A stretch of 64,000 bases of DNA from Hymenobacter translucens (GCF_020685205.1 NZ_JAJERB010000008.1:1-64000), one strand, 5' to 3'; counted from the stretch's first letter, positions 51,889 to 61,484 are shown. Numbers and translations are program-made. The notes: generated by a model not told the origin, from the sequence alone.

Positions 51889-54240
51889 ATGCGCTACTTC
51901 TGGCTGTTTCAATTTGTATGTCTGTTACTTATCTGTTCAGCTTCCCTACCGGTCCACGCCCAGGAGCGCTACGTCCTGAGCGGGTACGTGCGGGGCGGGG
52001 CGGCCAATGACCTGCTGCCCGGCGCCTCGGTGGCCGTGCCGGCCTTGGGCACCGGCGTCAGCACCGACGCTCAGGGGTTTTACTCGCTTACCCTGCCGGC
52101 CGGGCGCTACTCGGTGGCCGTCTCGTTTCTGGGCTATCAGACCGTGACGCGGGAAGTCAACCTGACGAAAAACCAGCGCCAGTCGTTTTCCCTGCCGGAG
52201 TCGTCCAGTCAGCTCAAAGAGGTGGTCGTGGAGGCCTCCGGTACGCTGGAGGAAAAGCTGCGTACGCCTCAGATGAGCATGGAGCGCCTCACGGCCCGCG
52301 AAGCCAAGCTGCTGCCGGCTTTGTTTGGGGAAGTCGACATCCTGAAGACCCTGCAGCTCAAGCCCGGCGTGCAAAACGGCGGCGAAGGCACCAGCGGCCT
52401 GTTCGTGCGCGGGGGCTCAGCCGACCAGAACCTGTTTCTGCTCGATGACGCGGTGGTGTATAACCCGTCCCACCTGTTCGGCCTGTTCTCGGTGTTCAAC
52501 TCCGACGCGGTGCAGAGCGTGGACCTTTACAAGGGCGGTTTCCCAGCCCAGTACGGTGGGCGGCTCTCCTCGGTGGTGGACGTGAAGTTCCGGGAAGGCA
52601 GCAAGGAGAAGTTCGGCGTGAGCGGGGGCCTGGGCCTGATTTCATCCCGCCTCACGGTGGAAGGCCCCATCGGCAAGGACACCACCGGGGCCAAAGGCTC
52701 CTTTATTCTGTCGGGCCGCCGCACCTACTTCGACGTCTTCACCCGGCAGATCAACCGCATCAACGAAGGCAAGGAAGACTACGACCCGATTCCGGACTAC
52801 CACTTCTACGACTTCAACGCCAAGGGCAACTACAAGCTCGGGGAGAAAGACCAGCTGTTTCTGACCGGCTACTATGGGCGCGACATCTTTGGCTTCGAGA
52901 GCCCCAATGGCTTTAACTTTAACTTCACCTGGGGCAATACGGTGGGCGCCCTCCGCTGGAACCACGTATTCTCGCCCCGGCTTTACGTCAATACCTCGGT
53001 TTCGTACACGCGCTACCAGTACGACATTACCAACAAGCTCGACCAGTTCAGCTTCGGGCTGGGGTCTGATATCCGCGACCTGGCATTGCGTACCGACTTC
53101 AGCTACGTGCCCAACGACCGGCACACGGTGCAGTTTGGCGCCACTACCACCAACCACCGCTTCGGCGTGGGCCGCCTGCAGGCCGGCAGCAATGACGGCA
53201 CCGTTAACATCGGCTCCAACGTGGCCTACCGCGGGCAGGAAGCGGCCCTGTATGCGTCCGACAACTTCAAGGTATCCGACAAGCTGCAGCTCGACTACGG
53301 CCTGCGCCTGACCGGCTTCCAAAGCGACTCCGGCCGGTTTGGCGGTCTGGAGCCCCGTCTGGCCACGCGCTATTCGCTTACGCCCAATACCACGCTCAAG
53401 GCCAGCTACGCGCTCATGTACCAGTACGTGCACCTGGTCACGAACTCCGGCGCGTCCCTGCCCACCGACGTGTGGTACCCATCGCGTCGGAACGTAAAGC
53501 CCCAACGCTCCCAGCAGGTGGCTACGGGCGTCAGCTTTCTGCTGGGCGACGGCAAGTATTTGCTCACCAATGAAGTGTACTACAAGTGGGCCCAGAACCA
53601 GGTTGACTTCCGCGACGGCGCCCAGCTCTTCGTCAACAACAACCTCGACGCGGAATTCCTGTTCGGCCGGGGCTGGGCGTACGGCAACGAGCTGTACCTG
53701 GAAAAAAAGCAAGGCCGCACCACCGGCTGGATCGGCTACTCCCTGGCCTGGACGCAGCGCAAGTTTCTGCCCCAGCGCGGTGGTACCGGCATCAACGAAG
53801 GCCGGGCGTTCTTTCCCACCTACGACCGGCGCCACAACCTGACGGTGGTGCTGCTGCATCAGCTTAGTGAGCGGATCAACTTGTCGGGCTCGTTTGTGTT
53901 CACGTCGGGCTCGCCCACCACGCTACCCACCGGGCGCTTTATGATTCAGGACGTGTTCGGCGACGACATCACGGCGGTGCCGGTGTATCCTGACCGCAAC
54001 ACCTACCGCCTGGCGCCCTACCACCGCATGGACCTGGGCCTGGTGTACAAGCTGCGGCCCCGGCACGGGGAGTCGGACCTGACGCTGAGCATCTACAACG
54101 CCTACAACCGCCGCAACCCCTACTTTATTTACTTCGACCAGATCCGCGACAAGGAAACCGACGACATCCTGCGCTACGAGGCCAAGCAGGTGTCCCTGTT
54201 CCCGCTGATTCCGTCGGTGACGTATAATTTCAAGTTCTAG
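51889..54240 (+). CDS. TonB-dependent receptor with N-terminal carboxypeptidase-like domain
   Basis: About 783 residues from the Met at 51889, which gives a signal peptide (FQFVCLLLICSASLPVHAQ). A carboxypeptidase-regulatory-like domain (about 28-110, LSGYVRGGAANDLLPGAS) is followed by the plug (LKTLQLKPGVQNGGEGTSGLFVRGGSADQNLFLLD) and a barrel ending in TYNFKF. It is a smaller receptor than SusC, of the type found with DUF4249 lipoproteins, and the next gene, 48 bp downstream, is one. The substrate is unknown. Confidence 0.95.
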   Translation: MRYFWLFQFVCLLLICSASLPVHAQERYVLSGYVRGGAANDLLPGASVAVPALGTGVSTDAQGFYSLTLPAGRYSVAVSFLGYQTVTREVNLTKNQRQSFSLPESSSQLKEVVVEASGTLEEKLRTPQMSMERLTAREAKLLPALFGEVDILKTLQLKPGVQNGGEGTSGLFVRGGSADQNLFLLDDAVVYNPSHLFGLFSVFNSDAVQSVDLYKGGFPAQYGGRLSSVVDVKFREGSKEKFGVSGGLGLISSRLTVEGPIGKDTTGAKGSFILSGRRTYFDVFTRQINRINEGKEDYDPIPDYHFYDFNAKGNYKLGEKDQLFLTGYYGRDIFGFESPNGFNFNFTWGNTVGALRWNHVFSPRLYVNTSVSYTRYQYDITNKLDQFSFGLGSDIRDLALRTDFSYVPNDRHTVQFGATTTNHRFGVGRLQAGSNDGTVNIGSNVAYRGQEAALYASDNFKVSDKLQLDYGLRLTGFQSDSGRFGGLEPRLATRYSLTPNTTLKASYALMYQYVHLVTNSGASLPTDVWYPSRRNVKPQRSQQVATGVSFLLGDGKYLLTNEVYYKWAQNQVDFRDGAQLFVNNNLDAEFLFGRGWAYGNELYLEKKQGRTTGWIGYSLAWTQRKFLPQRGGTGINEGRAFFPTYDRRHNLTVVLLHQLSERINLSGSFVFTSGSPTTLPTGRFMIQDVFGDDITAVPVYPDRNTYRLAPYHRMDLGLVYKLRPRHGESDLTLSIYNAYNRRNPYFIYFDQIRDKETDDILRYEAKQVSLFPLIPSVTYNFKF

Positions 54241-54288
54241 TCAGCCGTTCCGACGTTTGCTGCTAGCCTATCGTTTGCCTTCCCAACC

Positions 54289-55110
54289 ATGAAAAACCGT
54301 CTTTTTACTTTCTCTATTCTGCTGCTGGTCGGTACGACTGCCTGCAACCTGGAGAAGGGCGTTGATATCGACCTGCCCGTAGCACCGGCCCAGCTGGTAC
54401 TGGAGTGCTACCTCGAGCCGGGCGAAGTTCCCCAGCTGACGGTATCCGAAACCGTACCGTACCTGGCCCCGCCCACGCCCGTGGTGCCGGCCGGGGTGCA
54501 GGTCGTACTGACCGGGCCGGGTGGCTTCCGCGAAACCCTGCGCAACCAGCCCGGTATCAACCCCGCCACGCAGAAAGTGTACACCCACCGGGGTCGCCAG
54601 CCCCTGAATGCCCGCCCCGGCGACGTATTCAGCATCGAAGTGACGGACAGCAAGGGCCGCCGCCTCACCGGGCAGGCCACTATGCCCCGCATTGTGCCCA
54701 TCGACACGGTGGAGTGGAAATTCAACGACCTGACCGGCGACCAGCGGCGGGCCAACCTGCTGATCCGCTTTCAGGATCAGCCCGACGTGCCCAACTTCTA
54801 CCGCCTGCAGATTCATCAGGACAGCATCTCCGATGACCCTAACCGGGATTTCGAGCTGGACGACCGGCTGCAGAACGGCCAGAAAATAACGCTCGGCACG
54901 TCGTTCCGCTACGCTGCCAACGACACGCTGCTTGTTACGCTCTATCACCTCGACCAGCCCTACTACCTGTTTCTGCAGTCGGTGCGGGATGCGCGCAATG
55001 CCAACGGCAACCCCTTTGCCCAGCCCGCGGCCGTGAAGTCGACGGTGCAGGGTGGCCTGGGCGTATTCACCATCCTGAGCTACCGCCGCAAAACCATCAT
55101 CGTACGCTAA
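54289..55110 (+). CDS. DUF4249 family lipoprotein
   Basis: A 273-residue lipoprotein with lipobox LLVGTTAC (Cys19). The pattern LVLECYLEPGEVPQLTVSET, VVLTGPGGFRETL, RPGDVFSIEVTDSKGR and a C-terminal YRRKTIIVR is that of DUF4249. These proteins pair with TonB receptors in Bacteroidota and may form a surface lid or binding partner. It lies 48 bp after the receptor gene in the same operon. Confidence 0.9.
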   Translation: MKNRLFTFSILLLVGTTACNLEKGVDIDLPVAPAQLVLECYLEPGEVPQLTVSETVPYLAPPTPVVPAGVQVVLTGPGGFRETLRNQPGINPATQKVYTHRGRQPLNARPGDVFSIEVTDSKGRRLTGQATMPRIVPIDTVEWKFNDLTGDQRRANLLIRFQDQPDVPNFYRLQIHQDSISDDPNRDFELDDRLQNGQKITLGTSFRYAANDTLLVTLYHLDQPYYLFLQSVRDARNANGNPFAQPAAVKSTVQGGLGVFTILSYRRKTIIVR

Positions 55111-55183
55111 CCGCCGCTCCTGCCGCTGCAACCCGGCGCCGCCTCCCGGTCTCCCCGATCTACACCGTTCTTTTCATTCCCCT

Positions 55184-55606
55184 ATGCTGATTTCCCGACT
55201 TTCTGCCCTGTGTCTGCTTTTGCTGGTGCTCGTGGGCACCTTGGCCAGCTGCACCAAAACCGAAGAAGCGGCCCCCGCCATCCAGCCCGCGGAGCTGCTT
55301 TACACCTGGCAGATCGACCAGATCGTGCAGGGCGGCCAGACCACCAGCGCCGGCGCGTCCATCAAGGACCGCTACCGCCTTTCCTTCCGCAACGATGGTT
55401 CCTATACGCAAACGCTCCTCAGCGACAATACCACCTACCAGGGCGAGTGGACGTTCCTGAGTAACAATACCATTCTGCACCTTATCGATCACAAAGGCGC
55501 CCACCTCGAGTACACCATCACCCGCCTCGACAACCAGCAGCTCCGCTACGGCCATACCAACAAGGACAACAAGCTCGAAGAGTACGTTTTCTCCCGGGTG
55601 CCGTAA
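55184..55606 (+). CDS. Small lipocalin-like lipoprotein
   Basis: A 140-residue lipoprotein with lipobox VGTLASC (about Cys23). The mature part has an antiparallel strand pattern: YTWQIDQIVQGGQ, YRLSFRNDGSYTQTLLSDNT, GEWTFLSNNTILHLID, TRLDNQQLRYG. It is like the lipocalin-like DUF4923/DUF5004-type lipoproteins of Bacteroidota. It follows the DUF4249 gene by 73 bp and is probably the third gene of the receptor operon, with a terminator after it. Confidence 0.8.
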   Translation: MLISRLSALCLLLLVLVGTLASCTKTEEAAPAIQPAELLYTWQIDQIVQGGQTTSAGASIKDRYRLSFRNDGSYTQTLLSDNTTYQGEWTFLSNNTILHLIDHKGAHLEYTITRLDNQQLRYGHTNKDNKLEEYVFSRVP

Positions 55607-55628
55607 CGAGCCCGGCTTTAACCAGAAA

Positions 55629-55658
55629 CAAACGGCCGCGCAGTTGCGCGGCCGTTTG
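55629..55658 (+). terminator. Terminator after the lipocalin-like gene
   Basis: CAAACGGCCGCGCA pairs perfectly with TGCGCGGCCGTTTG over a 2-nt gap, followed by TGTTT. Confidence 0.85.
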
Positions 55659-55720
55659 TGTTTAACTCCTACCAGGGACCTGACTGTACCCGGCCATTTC
55701 CAAGCTTCAGCCAGGTACGC

Positions 55721-56572
55721 TTACTGCCGCTCGATTACGGCCCGCAGCAGGGCCGTCAGCCGGGGCTCGGCGGCGGCGGCGGCCCGCAGAATGTCGGCAA
55801 TTTCCACGTGCTTGAGGTTGCCGGGGGAACACAGGTCGGTGATGACGGATACGGCCAGCACGGGCAAACCCAGGTGGCGGGCGGCAATAACCTCGGGCAC
55901 GGTGCTCATGCCCACCGCGTCGGCTCCAATGATGCGCAGGTAGCGGTACTCGGCCGGCGTTTCAAGCATAGGGCCCGGCACGCTCACGTACACGCCCCGC
56001 CGTACCCGGTCGGCAAAGCCCAGCTTCTGCGCTTCCTCCAGGGCCTGGCCCACGAGCTGCGGGTCGTAGGGCGCCATCATGTCGGGGAAGCGCGGGCCCA
56101 GCTCGTCGAGGTTGCGCCCGATCAGCGGGTTGGTGGGCTGCAGGTTGATGTGGTCCTCGATTACCATCAGGTCGCTGAGGGCATAGTCGGGGTTAAGGCC
56201 CCCGCCGGCGTTGCTCACGAACAGCTTCTGAATGCCGAGCAGCTTCATCACCCGCACCGGAAACACCACCTGGGGCATCGAGTAGCCTTCGTAGTAGTGA
56301 AACCGGCCCTGCATCACCAGCACCCGGCGCCCGCCCAGCTCGGCAGCCAGCAGGTTGCCGGAGTGGCTTTCCACCGTCGATACCGGGAAGTGGGGAATAT
56401 CGGCGTAGCTGAAGGTGTGGTGAATGGTCAGCTCCTGGACCAGGGCGCCCAGGCCAGTGCCGAGAATAACTCCGAACTCCGGCTCGAACCCCGCCAGCCG
56501 GGGCCGCAGGTAGTCGACGGCCTGCTGCAGGTTAATGGATTCGGGATGAGCGGAAGCGGGAGTAGCGGACAT
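55721..56572 (-). CDS. Purine nucleoside phosphorylase
   Basis: A 283-residue protein of the trimeric PNP/MTAP family: FGVILGTGLGALVQEL, FPVSTVESHSGNLL, VMQGRFHYYEGYSMPQV, FVSNAGGGLNPDY and GADAVGMSTVPEVIAARH, in the usual order. It splits purine nucleosides to base and ribose-1-phosphate in the cytoplasm. It is a single gene. Confidence 0.95.
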   Translation of the reverse strand: MSATPASAHPESINLQQAVDYLRPRLAGFEPEFGVILGTGLGALVQELTIHHTFSYADIPHFPVSTVESHSGNLLAAELGGRRVLVMQGRFHYYEGYSMPQVVFPVRVMKLLGIQKLFVSNAGGGLNPDYALSDLMVIEDHINLQPTNPLIGRNLDELGPRFPDMMAPYDPQLVGQALEEAQKLGFADRVRRGVYVSVPGPMLETPAEYRYLRIIGADAVGMSTVPEVIAARHLGLPVLAVSVITDLCSPGNLKHVEIADILRAAAAAEPRLTALLRAVIERQ

Positions 56573-56700
56573 GGATAGCAGATGGAGAATTCACGCCAAG
56601 ATAAGACAAGGCCGCCAACCGCCCGATTCCAGCCAAGCGCCGAACAGCCACCGCCAGCTCTTTCCTTTCGGGAAGAAGTCAGCGGTGGCTGCACTAGGCG

Positions 56701-56795
56701 GTCATGCAGAGGCAGAGCCGAAGCGTCTCGCGTACAGACGCATGGGTTAGTAACTCAACAGCAGCACGCGAGATGCTTCGCTGCGCTCTGCATGA
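56701..56795. repeat. Palindromic intergenic element (GTCATGCAGAGC type), copy 2
   Basis: The arms 56701-56734 and 56764-56795 pair: GTCATGCAGAGGCAGAGCCG and AAGCGTCTCGCGT against CACGCGAGATGCTTCG and CTGCGCTCTGCATGAC. The arms share the GTCATnCnGAGC ... ATCTCGCGTG template with the element at 24341-24498. It lies between the genes for PNP and SppA. Confidence 0.75.
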
Positions 56796-56819
56796 CGTGC
56801 TGCTGTTGACTGAAAAAAG

Positions 56820-58580
56820 CTACTGGATGTTCAGCTCAAACGGCATGCGGGCCTGCACGCCTTGCATCTGGGTGAGCTTCTTGTACTGTTCGTACATCGG
56901 GTAGAGCGGGCCCATTTCCTGCTGTACCATGCGCAGGCGGGCTTCCTCGCCAAACCCGTTCAGCAGGCTTTCCATGAAGTTCTTCTGCAGGGGCAGGCGC
57001 TGGATGCGGTAGTCGTCCTGCTTGAGGTTGGCACGGCGGGCGGCAATGCGCAGGGCATCGTCGAACGAGCCGAGCACGTCGACCAGACCCCGCTCCTTGG
57101 CTTCGGAACCCGACCATACCCGGCCCGAGGCATACCCGCGCAGACGCTCTACCGGCATGCGGCGGCCCTGGGCGGCCTTGGTGGTGAAGTCGGCGTAGAT
57201 GCGGTCGACCTCGCGCTGAAGCTGCTGCTGCTCGAAGGCGGAAAGCGGGCGGGTGATGGTGGGAATGTCGGAGAACCTGCCGGTGGTCACGCGGTCGGTG
57301 GTGATGCCGAGCTTGTCGCGCAGCAGGGGCTGAATATTGGGCAGGATGCCGAACACGCCGATGCTGCCGGTGATGGTGTTGGGGTGGGCCACGATGGTGT
57401 CGCAGGCCATGGCAATAAAGTAGCCGCCGGAAGCCGCTACGTCCGACATCGAGCAGATGATGGGCTTCACCTTCTTGGTCAGCACCACTTCGCGGTAGAT
57501 GATGTCGGAAGCCAGGGACGAGCCGCCGGGCGAGTTTACGCGCAGCACCACGGCCTTCACCTTGTCGTCGAGGCGGGCTTTGCGGATGGCTTCGGCAAAG
57601 CGGGTGCTCCCGATGCTGCCGTTGCCGCCTTTGCCGGTCACGATGTCGCCCTCGGCGTAGATGACGGCAATGCGGTTGCCGCTGGTCCTGCCTTCCTCAT
57701 CCTCGGCGCCGTTGTAGTCGCTCAGGCTTACCAAGCTAAGCTTTTTCTTTTTATCGATGCCCACTTTGCCCTTCATAAAGTCGAGGGCCTCGTCGTAGTA
57801 GCCCAGGTCCGTGACCAGGCCGAGGCGCTTGGCATCGTCGGCGTTGTGCACCAGCATCGAGTCGGAAATCACCTTGAGGCGGGCCGGGGCAATCTTGCGC
57901 GACGCGGCCACCCTGGCCAGCATATGGTCGTTGAGCGAGTTCAGAAACGACGCGGTCTGCAGCCGGGCCGAATCGGACATGGACGTGCGGAAGTACGGCT
58001 CCACGGCGCTCTTAAACGAGCCTACCCGGAAGATATAGGGCTCGATGCCGAGCTTATCGAACAGGTTCTTGTAGTAGAACGTCTCGGAGCTGAGGCCGTT
58101 GAATTCCAGCGTGCCCTGGGGGTTGAGGTAGATTTTGTCGGCAATGGACGTCAGGTAGTAGCTTTTCTCCGAGGCCATATCGGAGTAGGCCACCAGAAAC
58201 TTGCCCGACTTTTTAAAGTCAAGCAGGGCGTCGCGCACTTCCTCGAGGGAAGCCATGCCGCCCTGTACCAGCTCCAGGTTCAGGAAGATGCCCTTGATGT
58301 CGTCGTCGGTCTTGGCCCGGGCAATGGTTTTCTTTAGCTGATCGAGGCCGATGTTGTCGGCCTGCCGGCTGAACAGGGAGCCTACAGATTCCCGGCTTTC
58401 GCGCTCGGCCAGGGGCCGGTCCAGCTTCAGCTCCAGCACCGAGTCTTCGGCCACCACCGTGTCTTTATCCGAGGAAGAGGCCGCTGCGAAAGCCAGAGCC
58501 AGCAAAAACAGGAACCCGACCGTGAAGAACAGCATAAGGCCCACCAGGGTGGCCCCTACATATTTAAGGAATTGACGCAT
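56820..58580 (-). CDS. sppA: Signal peptide peptidase SppA, long (67 kDa) type
   Basis: A 586-residue membrane protease with one N-terminal membrane helix (about 8-35). Two S49 domains follow. The catalytic lysine is Lys190 in VGSFKSAVEPYF and the catalytic serine is Ser384 in SDVAASGGYFIA. RVNSPGGSSLASDI is also conserved. It degrades left-over signal peptides in the membrane. The length matches the E. coli-type tandem-domain enzyme. Confidence 0.96.
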   Translation of the reverse strand: MRQFLKYVGATLVGLMLFFTVGFLFLLALAFAAASSSDKDTVVAEDSVLELKLDRPLAERESRESVGSLFSRQADNIGLDQLKKTIARAKTDDDIKGIFLNLELVQGGMASLEEVRDALLDFKKSGKFLVAYSDMASEKSYYLTSIADKIYLNPQGTLEFNGLSSETFYYKNLFDKLGIEPYIFRVGSFKSAVEPYFRTSMSDSARLQTASFLNSLNDHMLARVAASRKIAPARLKVISDSMLVHNADDAKRLGLVTDLGYYDEALDFMKGKVGIDKKKKLSLVSLSDYNGAEDEEGRTSGNRIAVIYAEGDIVTGKGGNGSIGSTRFAEAIRKARLDDKVKAVVLRVNSPGGSSLASDIIYREVVLTKKVKPIICSMSDVAASGGYFIAMACDTIVAHPNTITGSIGVFGILPNIQPLLRDKLGITTDRVTTGRFSDIPTITRPLSAFEQQQLQREVDRIYADFTTKAAQGRRMPVERLRGYASGRVWSGSEAKERGLVDVLGSFDDALRIAARRANLKQDDYRIQRLPLQKNFMESLLNGFGEEARLRMVQQEMGPLYPMYEQYKKLTQMQGVQARMPFELNIQ

Positions 58581-58807
58581 TGGGAAAGAGAATGGAATAG
58601 GCAGTAAGTAGAAGACAAATGTAGACGCCTTTCGGCACTCCTACAGAAGAGAGTAACCCCTGAAGGGTTGCTTGTGCGGTAGCAGACGTATGAAAAGCCC
58701 AAATGCCCGATTTTCGCGGGTACGGCAGCCGCGGGGTGAGGCCGGCCGGTTGCTAACGCCGGGTTATCCTATAATAGTCGCGGTAGCCTGCCGGGTCGCC
58801 CGGCAGG

Positions 58808-58942
58808 TCAGTGCGGGCCCCGGCGCAGGGCCGCGTCAATATCCGCGCTGCTGTCGATATTGGGAATCAGGCTCCAGAGCGTGGCCAGCAGTGCCAGCAA
58901 AAGCAGGAAAGCGGCCATTCCGATTCGTCTTTTCCGAGTCAT
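58808..58942 (-). CDS. Small putative membrane protein
   Basis: A 44-residue frame from the Met at 58942: MTRKRRIGMAAFLLLLALLA then TLWSLIPNIDSS. A basic start and one hydrophobic helix suggest a single-pass membrane peptide. A Met 17 codons upstream is less likely. No family is recognised and it may be chance. Confidence 0.4.
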   Translation of the reverse strand: MTRKRRIGMAAFLLLLALLATLWSLIPNIDSSADIDAALRRGPH

Positions 58943-58989
58943 AGGTCTTGCTTGAGTAGTCGGCCAAAAGCACATAGCTGCCATATTTC

Positions 58990-59035
58990 TCATGGCTTTT
59001 GATTATCAAAACAAAAGCTAACAGCTATCAGCTAA
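58990..59035. repeat. AGCTAACAGCTATCAGCT-type intergenic repeat
   Basis: AAAAGCTAACAGCTATCAGC followed by TAAAGGCT, at the 3' end of rarA. It is related to the repeats at 50318-50343 and 35395-35460. Confidence 0.5.
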
Positions 59036-59053
59036 AGGCTGATGGCCACCTGC

Positions 59054-60379
59054 TCAATACCCGTACTTCTCGCCCCACCAGCCACGCAGGCGCTCCTGCA
59101 TCTTGGCTTCGGTGGGGTTCAGGCCGGGGTCGTAGAAGCGTTTGCCACTCAGGGCCGCGGGCATAAACTCCTGGTTGGCAAAGTTGCCGTCGTAGTCGTG
59201 GGAGTACTGGTACGCGTCGCCATAGCCGAGCTGCTTCATAAGCTGGGTGGGGGCGTTGCGCAGCGGGATGGGCACGGCCTGCACGCCCTGCTGCCGCACC
59301 AGGGCCCGGGCCTCGCGAATGGCTTTGTAGGAAGCATTGCTTTTAGGCGAGGTCGCCAGGTACACCACCGTCTGCCCCAGGATAATGTCCGACTCCGGCA
59401 TGCCGATGACCGTGACGGCCTGGAAGCAGCTCTGGGCCAGCATCAGGGCATTGGGGTTGGCGTTGCCCACGTCTTCGGAAGCTAGGATCAGCAGGCGGCG
59501 GGCAATGAATTTGGCGTCTTCCCCGCCTTCGAGCATTACGGCCAGCCAGTACAGGGCGGCGTTGGGGTCGGAGCCCCGGATGCTCTTGATAAAGGCCGAA
59601 ATCACGTCGTAGTGCATCTCCCCGCCCTTGTCGTAGCGGGCCAGCTGCTGCTGGGCCAGCTGCTGCACCAGCTCATCGGTCACTACTACTTCCCCGGTTC
59701 CCGGCTCCGGCGTGGCCGACTCCACCACGATTTCGAGCAGGTTGAGCAGCTTGCGGGCGTCGCCGCCCGAGATGGTGAGTAGGGCATTATAGTCCTGCAT
59801 CCGCACTTTTTTCTGCTTCAGAATCTCATCTTCCGCCAGGGCCTTGTCTACCAGCGCGGTCAGCACTTCCTTGCTCAGGGGCTCCAGCACGTACACCTGC
59901 GCCCGGCTGAGCACGGCCGGAATCACCTCAAACGATGGATTCTCGGTGGTGGCGCCAATCAGGGTGACGATGCCCTGCTCCACCGCTCCCAGCAGCGCGT
60001 CCTGCTGACTTTTGCTGAACCGGTGAATCTCATCGATGAACAGCACCGTGCCGCGCTGCTTTTTGGCCCGCTCAATAACGTCGCGCACGTCCTTTACGCC
60101 GGCATTTACGGCGCTCAGGGCGGCAAACGGCTGCTTCAGCTCGGCAGCCAGCAGGTTCGCCAGGGTGGTTTTGCCTACCCCGGGCGGGCCCCACAAGATC
60201 AGGCTGGGCAGGCGGCCGGCATTCAGGTAGCGGCGCAGCACGCCCTCGGGGCCCACCAGGTGCTGCTGACCGGCGTATTCGGCCAGGGTGCGGGGGCGGC
60301 GGCGCTCCGCCAGGGGCGCGCCGGGCCGGCTGGCGGGCACGGAAGAAGGTTCAGGGTCGAACAGGGAGCCGGTGGACAT
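59054..60379 (-). CDS. rarA: Replication-associated recombination protein A (RarA/MgsA)
   Basis: About 441 residues from the Met at 60379 (MSTGSLFDPEPSSVPA). The 30 codons upstream are not family-like and run into a palindromic repeat. The AAA+ core has Walker A GPPGVGKTT (about 64-72) and Walker B VLFIDEIHRF, then the RarA blocks IGATTENPSFEVIPAVLSRAQV, ISGGDARKLLNLLE, SIRGSDPNAALYWLAVMLEGGED and a C-terminal PGLNPTEAKMQERLRGWW. It acts at stalled replication forks. Confidence 0.96.
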   Translation of the reverse strand: MSTGSLFDPEPSSVPASRPGAPLAERRRPRTLAEYAGQQHLVGPEGVLRRYLNAGRLPSLILWGPPGVGKTTLANLLAAELKQPFAALSAVNAGVKDVRDVIERAKKQRGTVLFIDEIHRFSKSQQDALLGAVEQGIVTLIGATTENPSFEVIPAVLSRAQVYVLEPLSKEVLTALVDKALAEDEILKQKKVRMQDYNALLTISGGDARKLLNLLEIVVESATPEPGTGEVVVTDELVQQLAQQQLARYDKGGEMHYDVISAFIKSIRGSDPNAALYWLAVMLEGGEDAKFIARRLLILASEDVGNANPNALMLAQSCFQAVTVIGMPESDIILGQTVVYLATSPKSNASYKAIREARALVRQQGVQAVPIPLRNAPTQLMKQLGYGDAYQYSHDYDGNFANQEFMPAALSGKRFYDPGLNPTEAKMQERLRGWWGEKYGY

Positions 60380-60393
60380 GGGGTATCGGTGCT

Positions 60394-60477
60394 TGTTGGT
60401 TGATTGCTGAAAGTCGATTGTTGAGTTCCCTGCCCGGGTTAATACGCCCAACCAACAATCAGCAATCAACTTTCAGC
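60394..60477. repeat. Inverted repeat upstream of rarA
   Basis: The left arm has GTTGGTTGATTGCTGAAAGT and the right arm CAATCAGCAATCAACTTTCAG; they pair over about 28 nt with an inner loop near CCCGGG. It lies between the divergent rarA and EamA genes, within the presumed rarA leader. It differs in sequence from the other repeat families here. Confidence 0.7.
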
Positions 60478-60535
60478 CAAACCGGTTGATACGGCAACCA
60501 GCCGCAAAAGTCAGCAAAGCTAAAGCCGACCCCAC

Positions 60536-60543
60536 TACCTTCG
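60536..60543 (+). promoter_or_regulatory. -7 element of the EamA transporter gene
   Basis: TACCTTCG differs from TAnnTTTG at one base and lies only 5 bp before the start codon at 60549. This suggests a leaderless or near-leaderless transcript. It also makes the Met 21 codons upstream impossible for this promoter. Confidence 0.5.
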
Positions 60544-60548
60544 CCCCA

Positions 60549-61484
60549 ATGAGTAAAACTCTGCAAGTCCATGCCGCGCTGCTGCTGGTTTCCTTAATCT
60601 ACGCGGCCAACTACAGCTTGTCGAAGGACGTGATGCCCCACTACATGGGCCCGTTCGGCATCGTGACGCTGCGCATCGTGGGTGCGGCGCTGTTCTTTGC
60701 CGTGGTCAGCCGCCTTGTGGCGCCCCACGACCGCCTCACCGGCCGGGCCGACAACCTGCGGGCCATCCTGTGCGGGATTATCGGCATCGGGGGCAACCAG
60801 CTGCTGTTTTTTTCGGGCCTGAACTATACCACGCCCATCAATGCCTCCCTGCTGCAGACCATTGCTCCCATCGTGGTGGTGCTGGCCTCGGCCGTGCTGC
60901 TGGGCGAGAAAATCACGCTGACCCGGGTGCTGGGCATCGTCGTGGGCGCGGTAGGGGCCGCCACCATTATTCTGGGCCGGCATTCGGGGCCGACCGCGGC
61001 CTCCAACGTCACGCTGGGCAATATCTTTATTCTGCTTAATGCCACCGCCTTTGGCGTGTATCTGGTGATTGTGACCCCGCTCATGCGCAAGTACCACCCG
61101 TTCACGGTGCTGGCCCGCATCTTTCTGGTGGGGGCGTTTGTGGCGGTGCCCTTCGGCTGGCGCGACGCCCTGGCAACCGACTACGCTTCGTTTCCGCCCT
61201 ACATCTGGGCCGAAGTGGTGTACATGGTCGTGTGCCTCACGATTATGGCTTACCTGCTCAACAACTGGGCGCTCAAGTATGCCTCCCCTGCCCTGCTGGG
61301 CGTCTACATCTACCTGCAACCGGTGCTGGCTGTCATTATTGCCGTGAGTCTGGGCAAAGACCACTTCACCTGGATCCGGGCCGGACAGGCCCTGCTGATC
61401 TTCACGGGGGTCTGGCTGGTAAGCCGCAAGCCGAAGCAGGCCGTCAGCGCCGACGCGGTGCCACCCGGGGAGCCGCTGCGGTAA
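60549..61484 (+). CDS. EamA/DMT-family transporter
   Basis: About 311 residues from the Met at 60549 (MSKTLQVHAALLLVSLIYAA). Ten hydrophobic helices form two EamA repeats: first repeat NYSLSKDVMPHYMGPFGIVT and FFSGLNYTTPINASLLQTIA, second repeat GNIFILLNATAFGVYLVIVT and ASPALLGVYIYLQPVLAVII. It is a drug/metabolite exporter-type membrane protein with unknown substrate. A single gene divergent from rarA. Confidence 0.93.
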   Translation: MSKTLQVHAALLLVSLIYAANYSLSKDVMPHYMGPFGIVTLRIVGAALFFAVVSRLVAPHDRLTGRADNLRAILCGIIGIGGNQLLFFSGLNYTTPINASLLQTIAPIVVVLASAVLLGEKITLTRVLGIVVGAVGAATIILGRHSGPTAASNVTLGNIFILLNATAFGVYLVIVTPLMRKYHPFTVLARIFLVGAFVAVPFGWRDALATDYASFPPYIWAEVVYMVVCLTIMAYLLNNWALKYASPALLGVYIYLQPVLAVIIAVSLGKDHFTWIRAGQALLIFTGVWLVSRKPKQAVSADAVPPGEPLR

